Below are positions 32,128 to 41,697 of a DNA stretch of 64,000 nucleotides, piece by piece. The stretch is from Deltaproteobacteria bacterium. GTDB taxonomy: Bacteria > Desulfobacterota > Desulfuromonadia > Desulfuromonadales > Geopsychrobacteraceae. Position 1 is the stretch's first letter; every line of letters begins with the position of its first letter. A program made the position numbers and the translations under genes. Under the pieces are notes generated by a model that worked only from the letters and a program-made list of their open reading frames with translations, searched no databases and was not told where the DNA came from. Location of the stretch: positions 1 through 64,000 of the forward strand of contig JAJRQI010000034.1 in the NCBI GenBank assembly GCA_024280335.1, given 5' to 3'.

Positions 32128-33114
32128 CTATAACGGCTCTTGGTCTGCGTCATTCAACATTTTTTCTTCTAGGGTTTTGCGCAGTTTGGCCAGACTTTTT
32201 GCTTCGATCTGCCGTATCCGCTCGCGCGTGACACCAAACTTCCGGCCTATTGTATCGAGGGTTTGCGGTTCACGATCATCAAGACCGAAGCGCAACGCCA
32301 AAATTTCCCGTTCGGTTTCCGTTAAATCATCCATCCATTCAAGCACATGGGCAAAACGATCAAGATCCTCAATCATACTGCCGGGATCGACCAGATTTTT
32401 GTCCTCAATAGTATCGATCAAACTGTAATCATTGTTATCACCCATCGGGTGCTCGATGGAATAGGTTTTTTTTAACAGAATCATCATCCGCCGGACATAA
32501 GTAACTTCAACACCCATTGCCTCGGCGATTTCTTCAACGGACGGATCTCGCTTAAGGCGCTGTACCAATTCACGACTGACCTTGACAAACTTATTGATAT
32601 CGTCGGCAACGTGGACAGGCAACCTGATGGTACGGCTCTGGTTCACCAGCGCCCGCTCAATCGATTGCCGTACCCACCAGGTGGCATAGGTTGAAAACCG
32701 GCAGCCCTTGCTCACCTTGAATTTCTCTACCGCTTTGATCAGTCCCAAATTACCTTCCTCGATCAAATCAAGAAAAGGCAGACCCCTGTTCATATAACGT
32801 TTGGCAAATTTGACCACCAACCGCAGGTTCGATTCGATCATTCGGGCCCTGGCTGCTTCATCCCCTTGAGCAATCAAACCGGCCAGTTCACGTTCTTCTT
32901 CTGCTGTTAACAGGGTGCTTTTCTGGATCTCCTTCAGATAGAGCTTGATGGCGTCGGCAGGAACATATTCTTCATCTTCGGCAACTTGAGTTTTGACTTT
33001 AGGCTCAGCCGCCGTTCCTCTTGACCCAGCAGGAGTGGTCTCGCTGAAACCGTCACGCTCCTTGTCCGCACAGCGGTCGGACCCCCCTTCATAATCAGAC
33101 AACATTTCATCCAT
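32128..33114 (-). CDS. rpoS: RNA polymerase sigma factor RpoS
   Basis: A 328-residue group 2 sigma-70 factor. Region 1.2 starts at [11 protein letters not shown]; region 2 carries [30 protein letters not shown] and the -10 reading [13 protein letters not shown]; region 3 and region 4.2 ([28 protein letters not shown]) follow. Region 1.1 is missing, as in RpoS. The position after nlpD and the surE-pcm genes is the usual rpoS setting. The ATG at 33114 has GGAGG at ideal spacing; the GTG two codons upstream lies inside that site. Confidence 0.95.
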   Translation of the reverse strand: MDEMLSDYEGGSDRCADKERDGFSETTPAGSRGTAAEPKVKTQVAEDEEYVPADAIKLYLKEIQKSTLLTAEEERELAGLIAQGDEAARARMIESNLRLVVKFAKRYMNRGLPFLDLIEEGNLGLIKAVEKFKVSKGCRFSTYATWWVRQSIERALVNQSRTIRLPVHVADDINKFVKVSRELVQRLKRDPSVEEIAEAMGVEVTYVRRMMILLKKTYSIEHPMGDNNDYSLIDTIEDKNLVDPGSMIEDLDRFAHVLEWMDDLTETEREILALRFGLDDREPQTLDTIGRKFGVTRERIRQIEAKSLAKLRKTLEEKMLNDADQEPL

Positions 33115-33177
33115 CGCCACCTCCGTTACATTGCAGAATCATTGGAAACATAAACGCAGTCTAGTGAGGCACAAAGA

Positions 33178-33966
33178 TCATGGCAAGTACAAAATCGGAT
33201 CGACGGCAGCCTTCCCTTTGCGCACTTCAAAATGTAACCGCGCCTGCCCCCCTGCGGGAGGAACTCCGGAAAGAGCGATTTCCTCCCCCTGACTGACGAA
33301 ATCTCCCTGTCGAACCAGGTTTTTCTGATTGAACCCATAGACGGTAAAAAGTGCATTTTCATGTTGCAGAATGATCAGATGACCGTAACCGCTGACTCCG
33401 TCGCCACTGTAAATTGCCTTACCCGCCTCAGCTGCCTTGACTGAGCTGCCGGCCCGAGCGGCAATTTCTATCCCTTTACCGCCGCCAGCCTTAGCCTTGG
33501 GACTGAATTTACGGACGACTTTCCCATGTAACGGCCAAGTCAGTGTTTTTACGCTGGTTGCTTTCGTCTTGCTGAGCGGCGTAGTTTTTTTGGCTTTTTT
33601 TATCGCCAACGAAGGCTTACGGAGCGGTTTTGCCGCTGCAGTTTTTTTGGCTGCGGGCTTTGTGTAATTACTGTTTTTCTTAACCGGCGGCACATACCTG
33701 ACTTTGCCGGCACCGGGGATATACAGTCGGGTCCCGACCTTGATCATCGCCGGGTCAGAGATTCCATTGACCCTGGCAAGGTAGGATTTATCGACGTTGT
33801 AGGCACGACTGATACGATAGAGGTTCTGACCCGGTTTGACGGTATGATAGACGCCGCGACTACAAGCAATCAGCAGCAGTAACATCAGCAGAGCCGACAA
33901 TCGCAACAGCGGTACTGCTATTTTCTGTTTGATTCGCGTTACTCTTGTCTGCATACGCCGGAACAT
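33178..33966 (-). CDS. nlpD: NlpD-like LysM/M23 lipoprotein
   Basis: A 262-residue envelope protein with lipobox L-I-A-C at about residue 35, a LysM peptidoglycan-binding domain (YHTVKPGQNLYRISRAYNV), a Lys/Ala/Pro-rich linker and a C-terminal M23/LytM domain. The LytM site is degenerate: GKGIEIAAR stands where HxxxD is expected, and RLHFE holds only one His. As in E. coli NlpD it should be a non-enzymatic amidase activator in cell separation rather than a peptidase. Confidence 0.9.
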   Translation of the reverse strand: MFRRMQTRVTRIKQKIAVPLLRLSALLMLLLLIACSRGVYHTVKPGQNLYRISRAYNVDKSYLARVNGISDPAMIKVGTRLYIPGAGKVRYVPPVKKNSNYTKPAAKKTAAAKPLRKPSLAIKKAKKTTPLSKTKATSVKTLTWPLHGKVVRKFSPKAKAGGGKGIEIAARAGSSVKAAEAGKAIYSGDGVSGYGHLIILQHENALFTVYGFNQKNLVRQGDFVSQGEEIALSGVPPAGGQARLHFEVRKGKAAVDPILYLP

Positions 33967-33970
33967 GCCG

Positions 33971-34564
33971 TTACTTAAGGAAATTGATCAATAAAAACCC
34001 ACCAAGCAGCAATCCAAGAAAGAGGATCGTCAACAGATTAAAATATTTCTCGATCAAAGCACGCGCCGGGCGACCCAGATAATAAAACAGCGCGGCAACC
34101 AGAAAAAAGCGCAGTGCCCTGCTGATCAGGGAAGCACCGATAAATATCGGCAGATTAATTTGAAAAGCCCCGGATGCAATGGTAAATATTTTATACGGGA
34201 TCGGTGTGAAACCGGCGGCAAATATCGTCCAGAAATCATATTGGTCGAACCAACTTTTCACATGGGCAAAACCCTCGGCGGAGAAACCCGGAATATATTC
34301 AAAAAAAAGCGGGCTGAGCGTCCCCCAAAGTCCCCAACCGATCAGATAACCGGCAATGCCACCGGTAACCGAGCCGAGCGTGGCAACCAGGGCAAATCGA
34401 TACGACTTCAACGGCAAAGCCAGGCAGAGCGCCATCAACAACACATCCGGCGGTACCGGAAAGAAGCTGGCCTCAGCAAAAGCCAGCAGGCCGAGAAGCG
34501 GAACCCCATAGGGAGTTTCTGCCCAGGACAGAACCCAATCGTAAAGGCGACGGACACTTTTCAT
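33971..34564 (-). CDS. DedA/YqaA-type (VTT domain) membrane protein
   Basis: A 197-residue integral membrane protein with about five hydrophobic segments. It has the signatures EASFFPVPPDVLLMAL and GSVTGGIAGYLIGWGLWG, and FTPIPYKIFTIASGAF near residue 118, matching the VTT/DedA superfamily, whose members include undecaprenyl-phosphate or lipid flippases. The exact substrate is unknown. It sits between pcm and nlpD in the stress operon. Confidence 0.88.
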   Translation of the reverse strand: MKSVRRLYDWVLSWAETPYGVPLLGLLAFAEASFFPVPPDVLLMALCLALPLKSYRFALVATLGSVTGGIAGYLIGWGLWGTLSPLFFEYIPGFSAEGFAHVKSWFDQYDFWTIFAAGFTPIPYKIFTIASGAFQINLPIFIGASLISRALRFFLVAALFYYLGRPARALIEKYFNLLTILFLGLLLGGFLLINFLK

Positions 34565-34570
34565 CTGTGC

Positions 34571-35224
34571 CTATCCGACATCAGAGCGCCAGCCATGCTC
34601 ACCGATCAGCGGGACAAATCGGCAGCCCATCAACTGCTCACGCTGAAAAGAACCATCGGCCTGTTTAACGACACGCAGCAGGATCTGCTGCTGTTGATCA
34701 CCGACCGGCAGTACCAGTTTGCCACCGATTGCAAGTTGTTCAAGATATTCAGCCGGGACGTCAGGGGCGCCGGCAGCGACCAGGATTCCATCGAATGGCG
34801 CCTGATCTTTCCAGCCGATGGTGCCATCACCAACTTTGATATTAACGTTGCTCATCCGCAACTGATCCAACAGTCGACGTGCCCGGCCGGCCAGAGTGGA
34901 AATCCGTTCAATGGAATAGATCCGGCTTGCCAGCAGTGACAGGACGGCGCTCTGATAGCCGGAACCGGTGCCGATTTCCAGAATCCTCTCGGTGCCGATC
35001 AACTCCAGTGCGGCCGACATCGCCGCAACCATGTAGGGCTGTGAAATCGTCTGCTTTTCTCCGATCGGCAACGAAGCATCACTGTAGGCATGTCCCAGCA
35101 GTCCGGCCTCAACAAACAGATGCCGCGGAACTTTCAGCATCGCATCAAGGACACGTTGATCTTTTACACCGCGGGCGACAATCTGCTGTTCTACCATGCG
35201 ACGGCGTGAGACTGAATAATCCAT
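34571..35224 (-). CDS. pcm: Protein-L-isoaspartate O-methyltransferase
   Basis: Repairs aged isoaspartyl residues with SAM. The 217 residues show [14 protein letters not shown], the [15 protein letters not shown] substrate loop and the SAM loop [16 protein letters not shown] near residue 83. Its first codons touch the surE stop (35224 is shared), so the two genes are coupled, as in many proteobacteria. Confidence 0.96.
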   Translation of the reverse strand: MDYSVSRRRMVEQQIVARGVKDQRVLDAMLKVPRHLFVEAGLLGHAYSDASLPIGEKQTISQPYMVAAMSAALELIGTERILEIGTGSGYQSAVLSLLASRIYSIERISTLAGRARRLLDQLRMSNVNIKVGDGTIGWKDQAPFDGILVAAGAPDVPAEYLEQLAIGGKLVLPVGDQQQQILLRVVKQADGSFQREQLMGCRFVPLIGEHGWRSDVG

Positions 35225-35997
35225 CAGACTTCACCCAGCATTGAATCGAGCGGCCAGCAAGCCAGTTCGGCAAGGGATTTATCGTTGGTCAGGTTGGTAT
35301 GCAGTGGCGTAACCGAGATCAACTGATCATGCAGAGCATTGCAGTCGCTGCCCGGAATACTCTGAAAACCGACCTCGCCGCCGCCGATCCAGTAATACTT
35401 ACGCCCACGCGGATCCTGACTGGTCACCACGGCATCTCCATACTGGCGTTTCCCTTGCCGGGTCAAGCGTACCCCCCGGCAACCCCCGGCCGGGATATTG
35501 ACATTGAGAAAAGTATCGGGCGGCAAACCGTCGCAAAGTACCGTTTCTGCCAGCTGACGAGAAAACTTCGCCGCAAGAGCCAGATCATCAGCCTGAAACT
35601 TAAGGGAATCGAGAGAGACGGCAAACGCTGGTAAACCCATCAAGGACGCTTCCATGGCCGCGCAAACGGTTCCCGAATAGGTGATATCATCGCCCAGGTT
35701 ACTGCCGCGGTTGATTCCGGAAACAACCAGATCAGGAGTCTCCCGCAGCAAACCATAAATACCCAGGTTGACGCAGTCAGTCGGGGTGCCGTCAACGGCA
35801 AAAACATCCGGCTTGATCTCTTCTGCCCGCAAAGGATGCTCCAGAGTCAGCGCATGGCCGACAGCGCTGCGGTTGCGATCCGGAGCCACGACCACGACCC
35901 GGCCAAGGTCAGCTAACGCTTGAGCGAGGATCCTGATCCCAGAGGATCGAATTCCGTCGTCGTTAGTCACCAGTATCAGCACGCTATCTTTATTCAT
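35224..35997 (-). CDS. surE: 5'/3'-nucleotidase SurE
   Basis: A 257-residue metal-dependent survival nucleotidase. The N-terminal [12 protein letters not shown] binds metal, followed by [25 protein letters not shown] and [19 protein letters not shown]. It overlaps the MerR gene by 8 bp at its start and pcm at its end. It belongs to the surE-pcm-DedA-nlpD-rpoS stress block. Confidence 0.96.
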   Translation of the reverse strand: MNKDSVLILVTNDDGIRSSGIRILAQALADLGRVVVVAPDRNRSAVGHALTLEHPLRAEEIKPDVFAVDGTPTDCVNLGIYGLLRETPDLVVSGINRGSNLGDDITYSGTVCAAMEASLMGLPAFAVSLDSLKFQADDLALAAKFSRQLAETVLCDGLPPDTFLNVNIPAGGCRGVRLTRQGKRQYGDAVVTSQDPRGRKYYWIGGGEVGFQSIPGSDCNALHDQLISVTPLHTNLTNDKSLAELACWPLDSMLGEV

Positions 35998-36349
35998 TAA
36001 GGTTTTTATTCAGAAGGTTGCGCATACGGATTAAATCCTCACGAACGTCCAGAATAATCTGCTGTGGGGATTCAGAATGATTTACGGGCAGGTGTTGCGA
36101 ACGGGACGCGGCAGAAATTTTTTGCCGCGCACCGGCAATAGTAAAGCCCTGGCGATAAAGCAGATCCTTTATCAGCAGGGCTGTTTCGACATCTTTACGG
36201 CGATAAAGGCGCTGATTTGAGCGACTTTTCACCGGTTGCAGCGCGGTAAACTCAGTTTCCCAATAGCGCAGGACATGCGTTTTAATACTCAGCAAGGAAG
36301 CAACCTCACCGATTTTAAAATAGAGCTTGTCAGGTATTTCGGCCGCCAT
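35990..36349 (-). CDS. MerR-family transcriptional regulator
   Basis: A 119-residue protein with an N-terminal MerR winged helix ([26 protein letters not shown], then [18 protein letters not shown]). A short C-terminal helix serves for dimerisation, and there is no metal- or drug-binding domain. This size and its place next to ihfA and surE are typical. The target genes are unknown. Confidence 0.92.
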   Translation of the reverse strand: MAAEIPDKLYFKIGEVASLLSIKTHVLRYWETEFTALQPVKSRSNQRLYRRKDVETALLIKDLLYRQGFTIAGARQKISAASRSQHLPVNHSESPQQIILDVREDLIRMRNLLNKNLNE

Positions 36350-36366
36350 TTAGCTTAATGCACTTT

Positions 36367-36651
36367 TCAGGCATCTTCGCCGTTAATGGAGGCTTTCAGC
36401 ACTTGACTCGGTTTGAAGGTCAAAATTTTCCTGGCGGAAATTTCGATCTCGTCCCCGGTTTGTGGATTGCGTCCTCGGCGTGAGGATTTTTCCTTGACCA
36501 CAAAATTACCGAACCCGGCAATTTTGATTTTTTCACCATCCTGCAACGTGCCTTTCATCAAATCGAAAACCATTTCGATAATGGCTGCCGACTCTTTTTT
36601 TGAAAAACCGGTGGTCAGATAAACACTTTCAATAAGATCAGCTTTAGTCAT
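36367..36651 (-). CDS. ihfA: Integration host factor alpha subunit
   Basis: A 94-residue DNA-bending HU/IHF family protein. MTKADLIESVYLTTGFSKKESA at the start and GFGNFVVKEKSSRRGRNPQTGDEI with the DNA-intercalating arm RNPQTG fit IHF alpha, as does its place downstream of pheT. The ATG at 36651 has GGGAGGG upstream; the ORF extension to 36693 is rejected. It partners with IHF beta, encoded elsewhere. Confidence 0.93.
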   Translation of the reverse strand: MTKADLIESVYLTTGFSKKESAAIIEMVFDLMKGTLQDGEKIKIAGFGNFVVKEKSSRRGRNPQTGDEIEISARKILTFKPSQVLKASINGEDA

Positions 36652-36751
36652 GGTCCCTCCCGCATATATCCAGCAGGTGCTGTATAGAATCAACTATCTA
36701 TTTGATTTTTCAGGATTTATAACACAGGAATAATCTGTGTGCAATACCAAA

Positions 36752-39160
36752 CTACCGAATTTCTGCGCCAAGCTGATGACAAAGTGAACGAATCAGCTTG
36801 TTGTGTGATTTACTGACCTCTTCTTCAGTCAGGGTTTTTTCCTGATCGCGATAACGGACGCGAACGGCCAGACTCTTTTTTCCATCCGGTATTCCCTTGC
36901 CGGTATACAGATCAAAGAGTACAGCATTTTCAAGATATTTCACCTTGGTCCGATTGATGATTTCCGTCACCTGACCGGCAGAAACGGTCTCATCCAGCAA
37001 CAAAGCACTGTCGCGCATGACATCCGGGAAGCGAGAGAGTGGCTTGAATCTACTGATTTCACCCGCGCCGGCAATCAATTGCTCGACATCAAGTTCCAGC
37101 AGGAAAAGCGGCTGATCGATATCGAACACATCCAGAACCTGCGGATGAACCTCTCCAAAACACCCCAAAACCTTACCACCCTTAACCACGCGGCAGGACT
37201 TCCCCGGGTGCAGGTAAGCTTCTGTAGCTTCCTGATCATAAACAATCTGATCAATATTCAAGGCAGAGAACAGTCCTTCGACCAGCCCCTTCAGGTCATA
37301 AAAATCGACATTGTCCGCTGATTGTGCCCAGCCTTCCGATTGGCGCCGTCCGCAGATAACCGCCGTGAGACATAATTCTTCTCGACTGCCTTTTGCGTCT
37401 GCCTGCGGCAGGACAACCGGGCGCAGTTCAAACAAACGCAAATCACGACTGCGATAAGCCAGGTTACGTGACACCGTTTCCAGCAAACTTGGAACCAGAC
37501 TGGTCCGCATGACCGATTGATCTTCAGACAGCGGGTTTAACAACTTGACCTGCACGGAACGTGGATCATCGCCGGCAAGGCCAAGTTTAGCGAGCGATTC
37601 TGGAGCGACAAATGAATAGTTCAGCGCCTCGGAAAAGCCGTTTTCCACCATGGCGTTGCGCAATTTTTTCGCAATCTGCTGCCGTGGCGGCGGTTGCGGA
37701 GCATCGACAGTACCGGTCGGCATGGTCGTCGGGATCTGGTCGTAGCCGTAAAGGCGCGCGATTTCTTCGATCAGATCGACTTCACGCTCTAGGTCGGGGC
37801 GAAAACTCGGCACCCTCACCTGAAGGGTCGAGGTGGTTTTACCCGCATCCACCTGCAATCCGATCGATTCGAGCAACGTCTGAATGATGTCGCAGTCGGC
37901 AGGGATATCGAGCAGCGCCTGAGCCTTATTCACATCAAGGGTCAGCAGTGGAGTTGCCAGCGTTTTGGGATAATTATCGATAATCCCGGCCAAAATACTC
38001 CCCTGCCCCAGTTCTGCAATCAGGCTGGCGGCACGTTCAAGAGCCACCGGGATCATGTCGATATCGGCACCCCGTTCAAAACGATGCGAAGACTCGGTAT
38101 GCAGACCGTGTCGTTTGCTGCTGCGGCGAATAGCCGTTGGCTTGAAATACGCAGCTTCCAGCAGGATAGTTTCCGTGTCTGCCTGTACCTCAGAATTCAA
38201 ACCACCCATAATACCGGCCATAGCGACCGGTCGCTGCCCGTCACAGATCATCAGATCCTCAGCGACCATATTGTGCTGCTGATTATCCAGGGTTGTGAAC
38301 TTATCGCCCGGCTGAGCACACTTGACGACAATCCGCCCCTCGTGCAGCAGCTTGAAATCGAAAGCGTGCAGCGGATGCCCCAACTCCTGCATCACGTAGT
38401 TAGTCACATCGACAACGTTGTTGATCGAGCGCATGCCGACCGCTTCGAGTCGCCGCACCAGCCAGTCGGGCGAGGGGCCGATCTTGACCCCCTGAATCAT
38501 CCGTGCAGCATAGCGCGGGCAATACTCAGCAGCTTCGATGCTGACTGAGGTGCGATCGCTAATCTGTTCTGCGGCTTCTGCGAATTGCGCGGCCGGAAGC
38601 GTTAACTGCTTCCCGCACATCGCGGCAACCTCACGGGCGACACCGACAACACTCAGACAGTCCGGGCGATTCGGGGTCAGACCGATTTCGATCTGATAAT
38701 CTTTCAGCCCAAGGGCTTCAAATACCGGCCGGCCAAGTTGCAGATCAGCGGGCAGGATCATGATGCCGGGAGAATCCTCAGCCAGGGCCAGTTCCTTTTC
38801 GGAGCAAAGCATCCCCTGCGAAACCTGACCGCGGATTTTCGATTTCTTGATCTTGAAATCGCCGGGCAGAACAGAGCCGGGCTGTGCCAGTGCAATCAGG
38901 TCACCGGCTTTGTGATTGGTGGCACCACAGACCACCTGAACAACCTCAGAGCCGTTATTGACCTGACAGACGGTCAGACGATCCGCATCGGGATGCGCTT
39001 CGACCGCGTCAAGCCTGGCGACAATCACCGAGTCGAGTCCACCGCCGAGCTCTTCTAAAGCATCAACTTCCAGGCCGACCATGGTCAAACGATCACACAG
39101 CTCCTGCGGAGCGTAATCAAAATCGACGAATTCCTTTAACCAGTTGTAGGTAACAATCAT
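36752..39160 (-). CDS. pheT: Phenylalanyl-tRNA synthetase beta subunit
   Basis: An 802-residue subunit of the alpha2-beta2 enzyme. Domains in order: MIVTYNWLKEFVDF, the EMAP-like tRNA-binding domain (residues about 40-150), the B3/B4 editing domain (about 200-380; RSSKRHGLHTESSHRFERG), B5, the catalytic-like core and the C-terminal anticodon-binding FDX domain (SRFPDVMRDSALLLDE). It lies 15 bp downstream of pheS, in one operon. Confidence 0.97.
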   Translation of the reverse strand: MIVTYNWLKEFVDFDYAPQELCDRLTMVGLEVDALEELGGGLDSVIVARLDAVEAHPDADRLTVCQVNNGSEVVQVVCGATNHKAGDLIALAQPGSVLPGDFKIKKSKIRGQVSQGMLCSEKELALAEDSPGIMILPADLQLGRPVFEALGLKDYQIEIGLTPNRPDCLSVVGVAREVAAMCGKQLTLPAAQFAEAAEQISDRTSVSIEAAEYCPRYAARMIQGVKIGPSPDWLVRRLEAVGMRSINNVVDVTNYVMQELGHPLHAFDFKLLHEGRIVVKCAQPGDKFTTLDNQQHNMVAEDLMICDGQRPVAMAGIMGGLNSEVQADTETILLEAAYFKPTAIRRSSKRHGLHTESSHRFERGADIDMIPVALERAASLIAELGQGSILAGIIDNYPKTLATPLLTLDVNKAQALLDIPADCDIIQTLLESIGLQVDAGKTTSTLQVRVPSFRPDLEREVDLIEEIARLYGYDQIPTTMPTGTVDAPQPPPRQQIAKKLRNAMVENGFSEALNYSFVAPESLAKLGLAGDDPRSVQVKLLNPLSEDQSVMRTSLVPSLLETVSRNLAYRSRDLRLFELRPVVLPQADAKGSREELCLTAVICGRRQSEGWAQSADNVDFYDLKGLVEGLFSALNIDQIVYDQEATEAYLHPGKSCRVVKGGKVLGCFGEVHPQVLDVFDIDQPLFLLELDVEQLIAGAGEISRFKPLSRFPDVMRDSALLLDETVSAGQVTEIINRTKVKYLENAVLFDLYTGKGIPDGKKSLAVRVRYRDQEKTLTEEEVSKSHNKLIRSLCHQLGAEIR

Positions 39161-39175
39161 CTATCTATTCCCTCC

Positions 39176-40198
39176 TCAAACGTTAAATTGCTTGAGGAAA
39201 CGCAGATCGTTCTCAAAAAACAGGCGCAGATCATTGACCCCATAGCGGAGCATGGCGATCCGCTCCAGCCCCATCCCGAAGGCAAATCCACTATAGGTCG
39301 CGGGGTCGTAATCGACCGACTCGAAGACCGCAGGATCGATCATTCCACAGCCGAGAATTTCCAGCCAACCGGTGCCGCTACAAACCCGGCAACCCTTGCC
39401 GCCACAGATCACACAGGCGATATCGACCTCGGCGCTCGGTTCGGTAAAGGGGAAAAAAGAGGGTCGAAATCGAACCCCCAGTCCCTCGCCGAAAAATTCC
39501 TTGAGAAAGTGGGTCAGAACCCCCTTCAGATCACCAAAGGTCACCTTATCGTCGACCAGAAAGCCCTCGATCTGATGGAACATCGGGCTGTGGGTCAGAT
39601 CGGAATCACGTCGATAAACGGTTCCCGGAGCAATCACCCGCACCGGCGGCTTCTTCTTCAACATCGAACGAACCTGTACCGGCGAGGTGTGAGTCCGCAG
39701 GACCAGATCATCAGAGATATAAAAGGTATCCTGCATATCCCGGGCAGGATGATCCTTGGGGATGTTCAGGGCCTCAAAGTTATAAAAGTCCTGTTCGATC
39801 TCAGGCCCCTCTTCAACCGAAAAGCCGAGGCGGGTAAAGATGTCAACAACGTCCTCAGTAACCAGCGTTATCGGGTGCTTACTTCCCGCAGTAGCGCGTC
39901 GGCCGGGAAGCGTTACATCGATCTTTTCACTGGCCAGCTTCGTCGCTATCGTCTGCTTTTTCAGTTCAGCCTGACGCACGACAAAGGTTGTTTCAAGCCG
40001 GTCCTTCAGGGTGTTCACCAAGCTACCGACGACCGGGCGTTCTTCGACAGAGAGAGCACGCATCCCCTTCATCACTTCGGTCAATGCGCCCTTCTTGCCA
40101 AGAATCTGCACCCGAACATCCTGTAGGGACTTCAGGTCAGCAGCCTGCTGTAAAGCAGCAAGTGCCTCCTCCTGCAATTGTTGTAAACGCTCTTTCAT
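39176..40198 (-). CDS. pheS: Phenylalanyl-tRNA synthetase alpha subunit
   Basis: The 340-residue catalytic subunit. An N-terminal coiled coil (MKERLQQLQEEALAALQQA) precedes the class II core: motif 2 with FHQIEGFLVD, the FTEPSAEVDI strand and motif 3 GFAFGMGLERIAMLRYG. A CVICGGKGCRVC insertion is seen in some bacterial PheS. The start at 40198 gives the usual length; the frame is open 80 codons upstream, but that part has no PheS match. The leader of about 120 nt holds no Phe-rich peptide. Confidence 0.96.
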   Translation of the reverse strand: MKERLQQLQEEALAALQQAADLKSLQDVRVQILGKKGALTEVMKGMRALSVEERPVVGSLVNTLKDRLETTFVVRQAELKKQTIATKLASEKIDVTLPGRRATAGSKHPITLVTEDVVDIFTRLGFSVEEGPEIEQDFYNFEALNIPKDHPARDMQDTFYISDDLVLRTHTSPVQVRSMLKKKPPVRVIAPGTVYRRDSDLTHSPMFHQIEGFLVDDKVTFGDLKGVLTHFLKEFFGEGLGVRFRPSFFPFTEPSAEVDIACVICGGKGCRVCSGTGWLEILGCGMIDPAVFESVDYDPATYSGFAFGMGLERIAMLRYGVNDLRLFFENDLRFLKQFNV

Positions 40199-40321
40199 TA
40201 TATAAATCCACATCTGGGACAGCCAACGATTCCTGTCGTAGCGGCCCTTTCTATGCTGATCGTCATCCAACTGACAGTCACAACAGCGCCAGCCGTTATC
40301 ATTAGGGAGTGAACCGGGTAC

Positions 40322-40355
40322 AAAAAGGGAGATGGAGTCGCAACTCCACCTCCCT
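40322..40355 (-). terminator. Terminator between rplT and pheS
   Basis: GGGAGGTGGAGT pairs with ACTCCATCTCCC (one G-U) on the minus strand and is followed by UUUUUG. It ends or attenuates the infC-rpmI-rplT message before pheST. Confidence 0.82.
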
Positions 40356-40373
40356 GGAACGGTTAAAAACCGC

Positions 40374-40730
40374 TTACTGCAGTCGGGCCTTTGCGGTATC
40401 AGCAATAACGGCAAAACCTGCAGGATCGTTGACGGCAAGATCTGCCATAATCTTGCGATCGAGAGCCACCTCGGCCTGTTTCAGGCCGTGGATTAACCGG
40501 CTGTAGGAGAGTCCGTTTTCACGGGCTGCGGCATTGATACGAGTAATCCACAGAGCACGGAAATCCCGCTTCTTGACCCGACGGTCACGATAAGCGTAAT
40601 TCAGGGCACGGTTGACTGCTTCTGTCGCTGAACGGAACAACTTGCTACGGGCGCCGCGATAGCCCTTGGCAAGCTTAAGAACTTTATTCCGACGACGTCT
40701 GGCTTTAAAGCCTCTTTTTACTCTTGGCAT
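40374..40730 (-). CDS. rplT: Ribosomal protein bL20
   Basis: A 118-residue basic protein ([20 protein letters not shown]) that binds 23S rRNA early in 50S assembly. Full length and in the universal infC-rpmI-rplT order. In other bacteria L20 also represses this operon. Confidence 0.98.
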   Translation of the reverse strand: MPRVKRGFKARRRRNKVLKLAKGYRGARSKLFRSATEAVNRALNYAYRDRRVKKRDFRALWITRINAAARENGLSYSRLIHGLKQAEVALDRKIMADLAVNDPAGFAVIADTAKARLQ

Positions 40731-40840
40731 CTCACTTTCTCCTTCTATTTAATAGTGTTTCGGCAAAAGCCGCGGCCGGATCTGTAGGGGGAGATCATCC
40801 CCACAGTTCACAGCGCTGACCCGCTTAATGACGGATCTGC

Positions 40841-41038
40841 TTACAAGTACGGAATCAACTGCGAGATATTGCGCTCATCAGCCTTATGAACCAGAACCGC
40901 TTGACGCAGTTCACGTTTCCGCTTGGTGCTTTTCTTGGTCAGAATGTGGCTGGTAAATGCCTTGTTCCGACGGATCTTTCCGGTGCCGGTTTTGCGAAAA
41001 CGCTTGGCCGCACCACGGTTGGTCTTAATCTTTGGCAT
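40841..41038 (-). CDS. rpmI: Ribosomal protein bL35
   Basis: A 65-residue basic protein ([20 protein letters not shown]) of the 50S subunit. Normal length. It lies between infC and rplT. Confidence 0.98.
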   Translation of the reverse strand: MPKIKTNRGAAKRFRKTGTGKIRRNKAFTSHILTKKSTKRKRELRQAVLVHKADERNISQLIPYL

Positions 41039-41085
41039 CGTACTCTCCTGTAACGTCTTGGTTTATCTGGGTCCGGTGTCCCGGT

Positions 41086-41601
41086 TCACTTCTTTATCGG
41101 TCCGATCATCATCGTCATGAAACGACCCATTTTGCTCGGATGTGACTCCACCTGTCCGATATCCTTAAGAGCTTCAACAGCCTTATCCAACTGCTTTCGT
41201 CCCTGTTCCGGATGAGCGTTTTCACGACCACGAAACATGATGGTCAATTTGACCTTATTTCCCTCTTCAAGAAAACGCCGTGCGTGCTTGATCTTGAACT
41301 GGAAATCATGATCATCGGTTTTCGGTCGCATCTTGACTTCTTTGATCTCGACGCGAACTTGCTTCTTCTTCGCTTCTGAGGCGCGTTTTGCTTGCTGGTA
41401 TTTGAATTTACCGAAATCCATAATCCGGCAAACCGGCGGATCTGCCTGGGGGGAAACCTCAACCAGATCTAGTCCGCGTTCATTAGCAATCGCCTGAGCC
41501 TGCGCAGTAGAAATTATACCTAGCGGAGTATCCTCATTATCAATTACCCGAACCTGACGGGCCTTGATGGCGTCATTGATATTTGTTTCCTGCTTAGCTA
41601 T
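41086..41601 (-). CDS. infC: Translation initiation factor IF-3, AUA start codon
   Basis: A 171-residue factor that controls start-codon fidelity on the 30S subunit. The N domain (KQETNINDAIKARQVRVIDN, then PLGIISTAQA) and linker lead to the C domain (IMDFGKFKYQQAKR, KVKLTIMFRGRE, GRFMTMMIGP). No AUG, GUG or UUG lies at the family start. The codon in place is ATA at 41601, seven bases after GGAGG. IF3 discriminates against such starts, so this is the classic autoregulation device. The first ATG in frame (41421) would remove the N domain. Confidence 0.95.
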   Translation of the reverse strand: MAKQETNINDAIKARQVRVIDNEDTPLGIISTAQAQAIANERGLDLVEVSPQADPPVCRIMDFGKFKYQQAKRASEAKKKQVRVEIKEVKMRPKTDDHDFQFKIKHARRFLEEGNKVKLTIMFRGRENAHPEQGRKQLDKAVEALKDIGQVESHPSKMGRFMTMMIGPIKK

Positions 41602-41667
41602 GGCCTTGCCTCCTCAATCTTCCTGGCAACTGATCAGTTGCACCTTATAACACTAAATCACAACGGC

Positions 41668-41692
41668 GAAAAGACCCACATTAGGTCTTTTC
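41668..41692 (-). terminator. Hairpin between thrS and infC
   Basis: GAAAAGACC pairs with GGTCTTTTC around a 7-nt loop, with the U run inside the stem. It is a weak terminator or attenuator on the thrS-infC message. Confidence 0.55.
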
Positions 41693-41697
41693 AAAGT

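Noticed and set aside
40199-40321. pheM-like leader peptide controlling pheST
   Set aside because: The open frame in the leader has one or no Phe, and no terminator lies close to pheS.
41086-41421. Truncated infC from the first ATG
   Set aside because: The full N-terminal domain is encoded upstream in frame from ATA 41601 with a good ribosome site.
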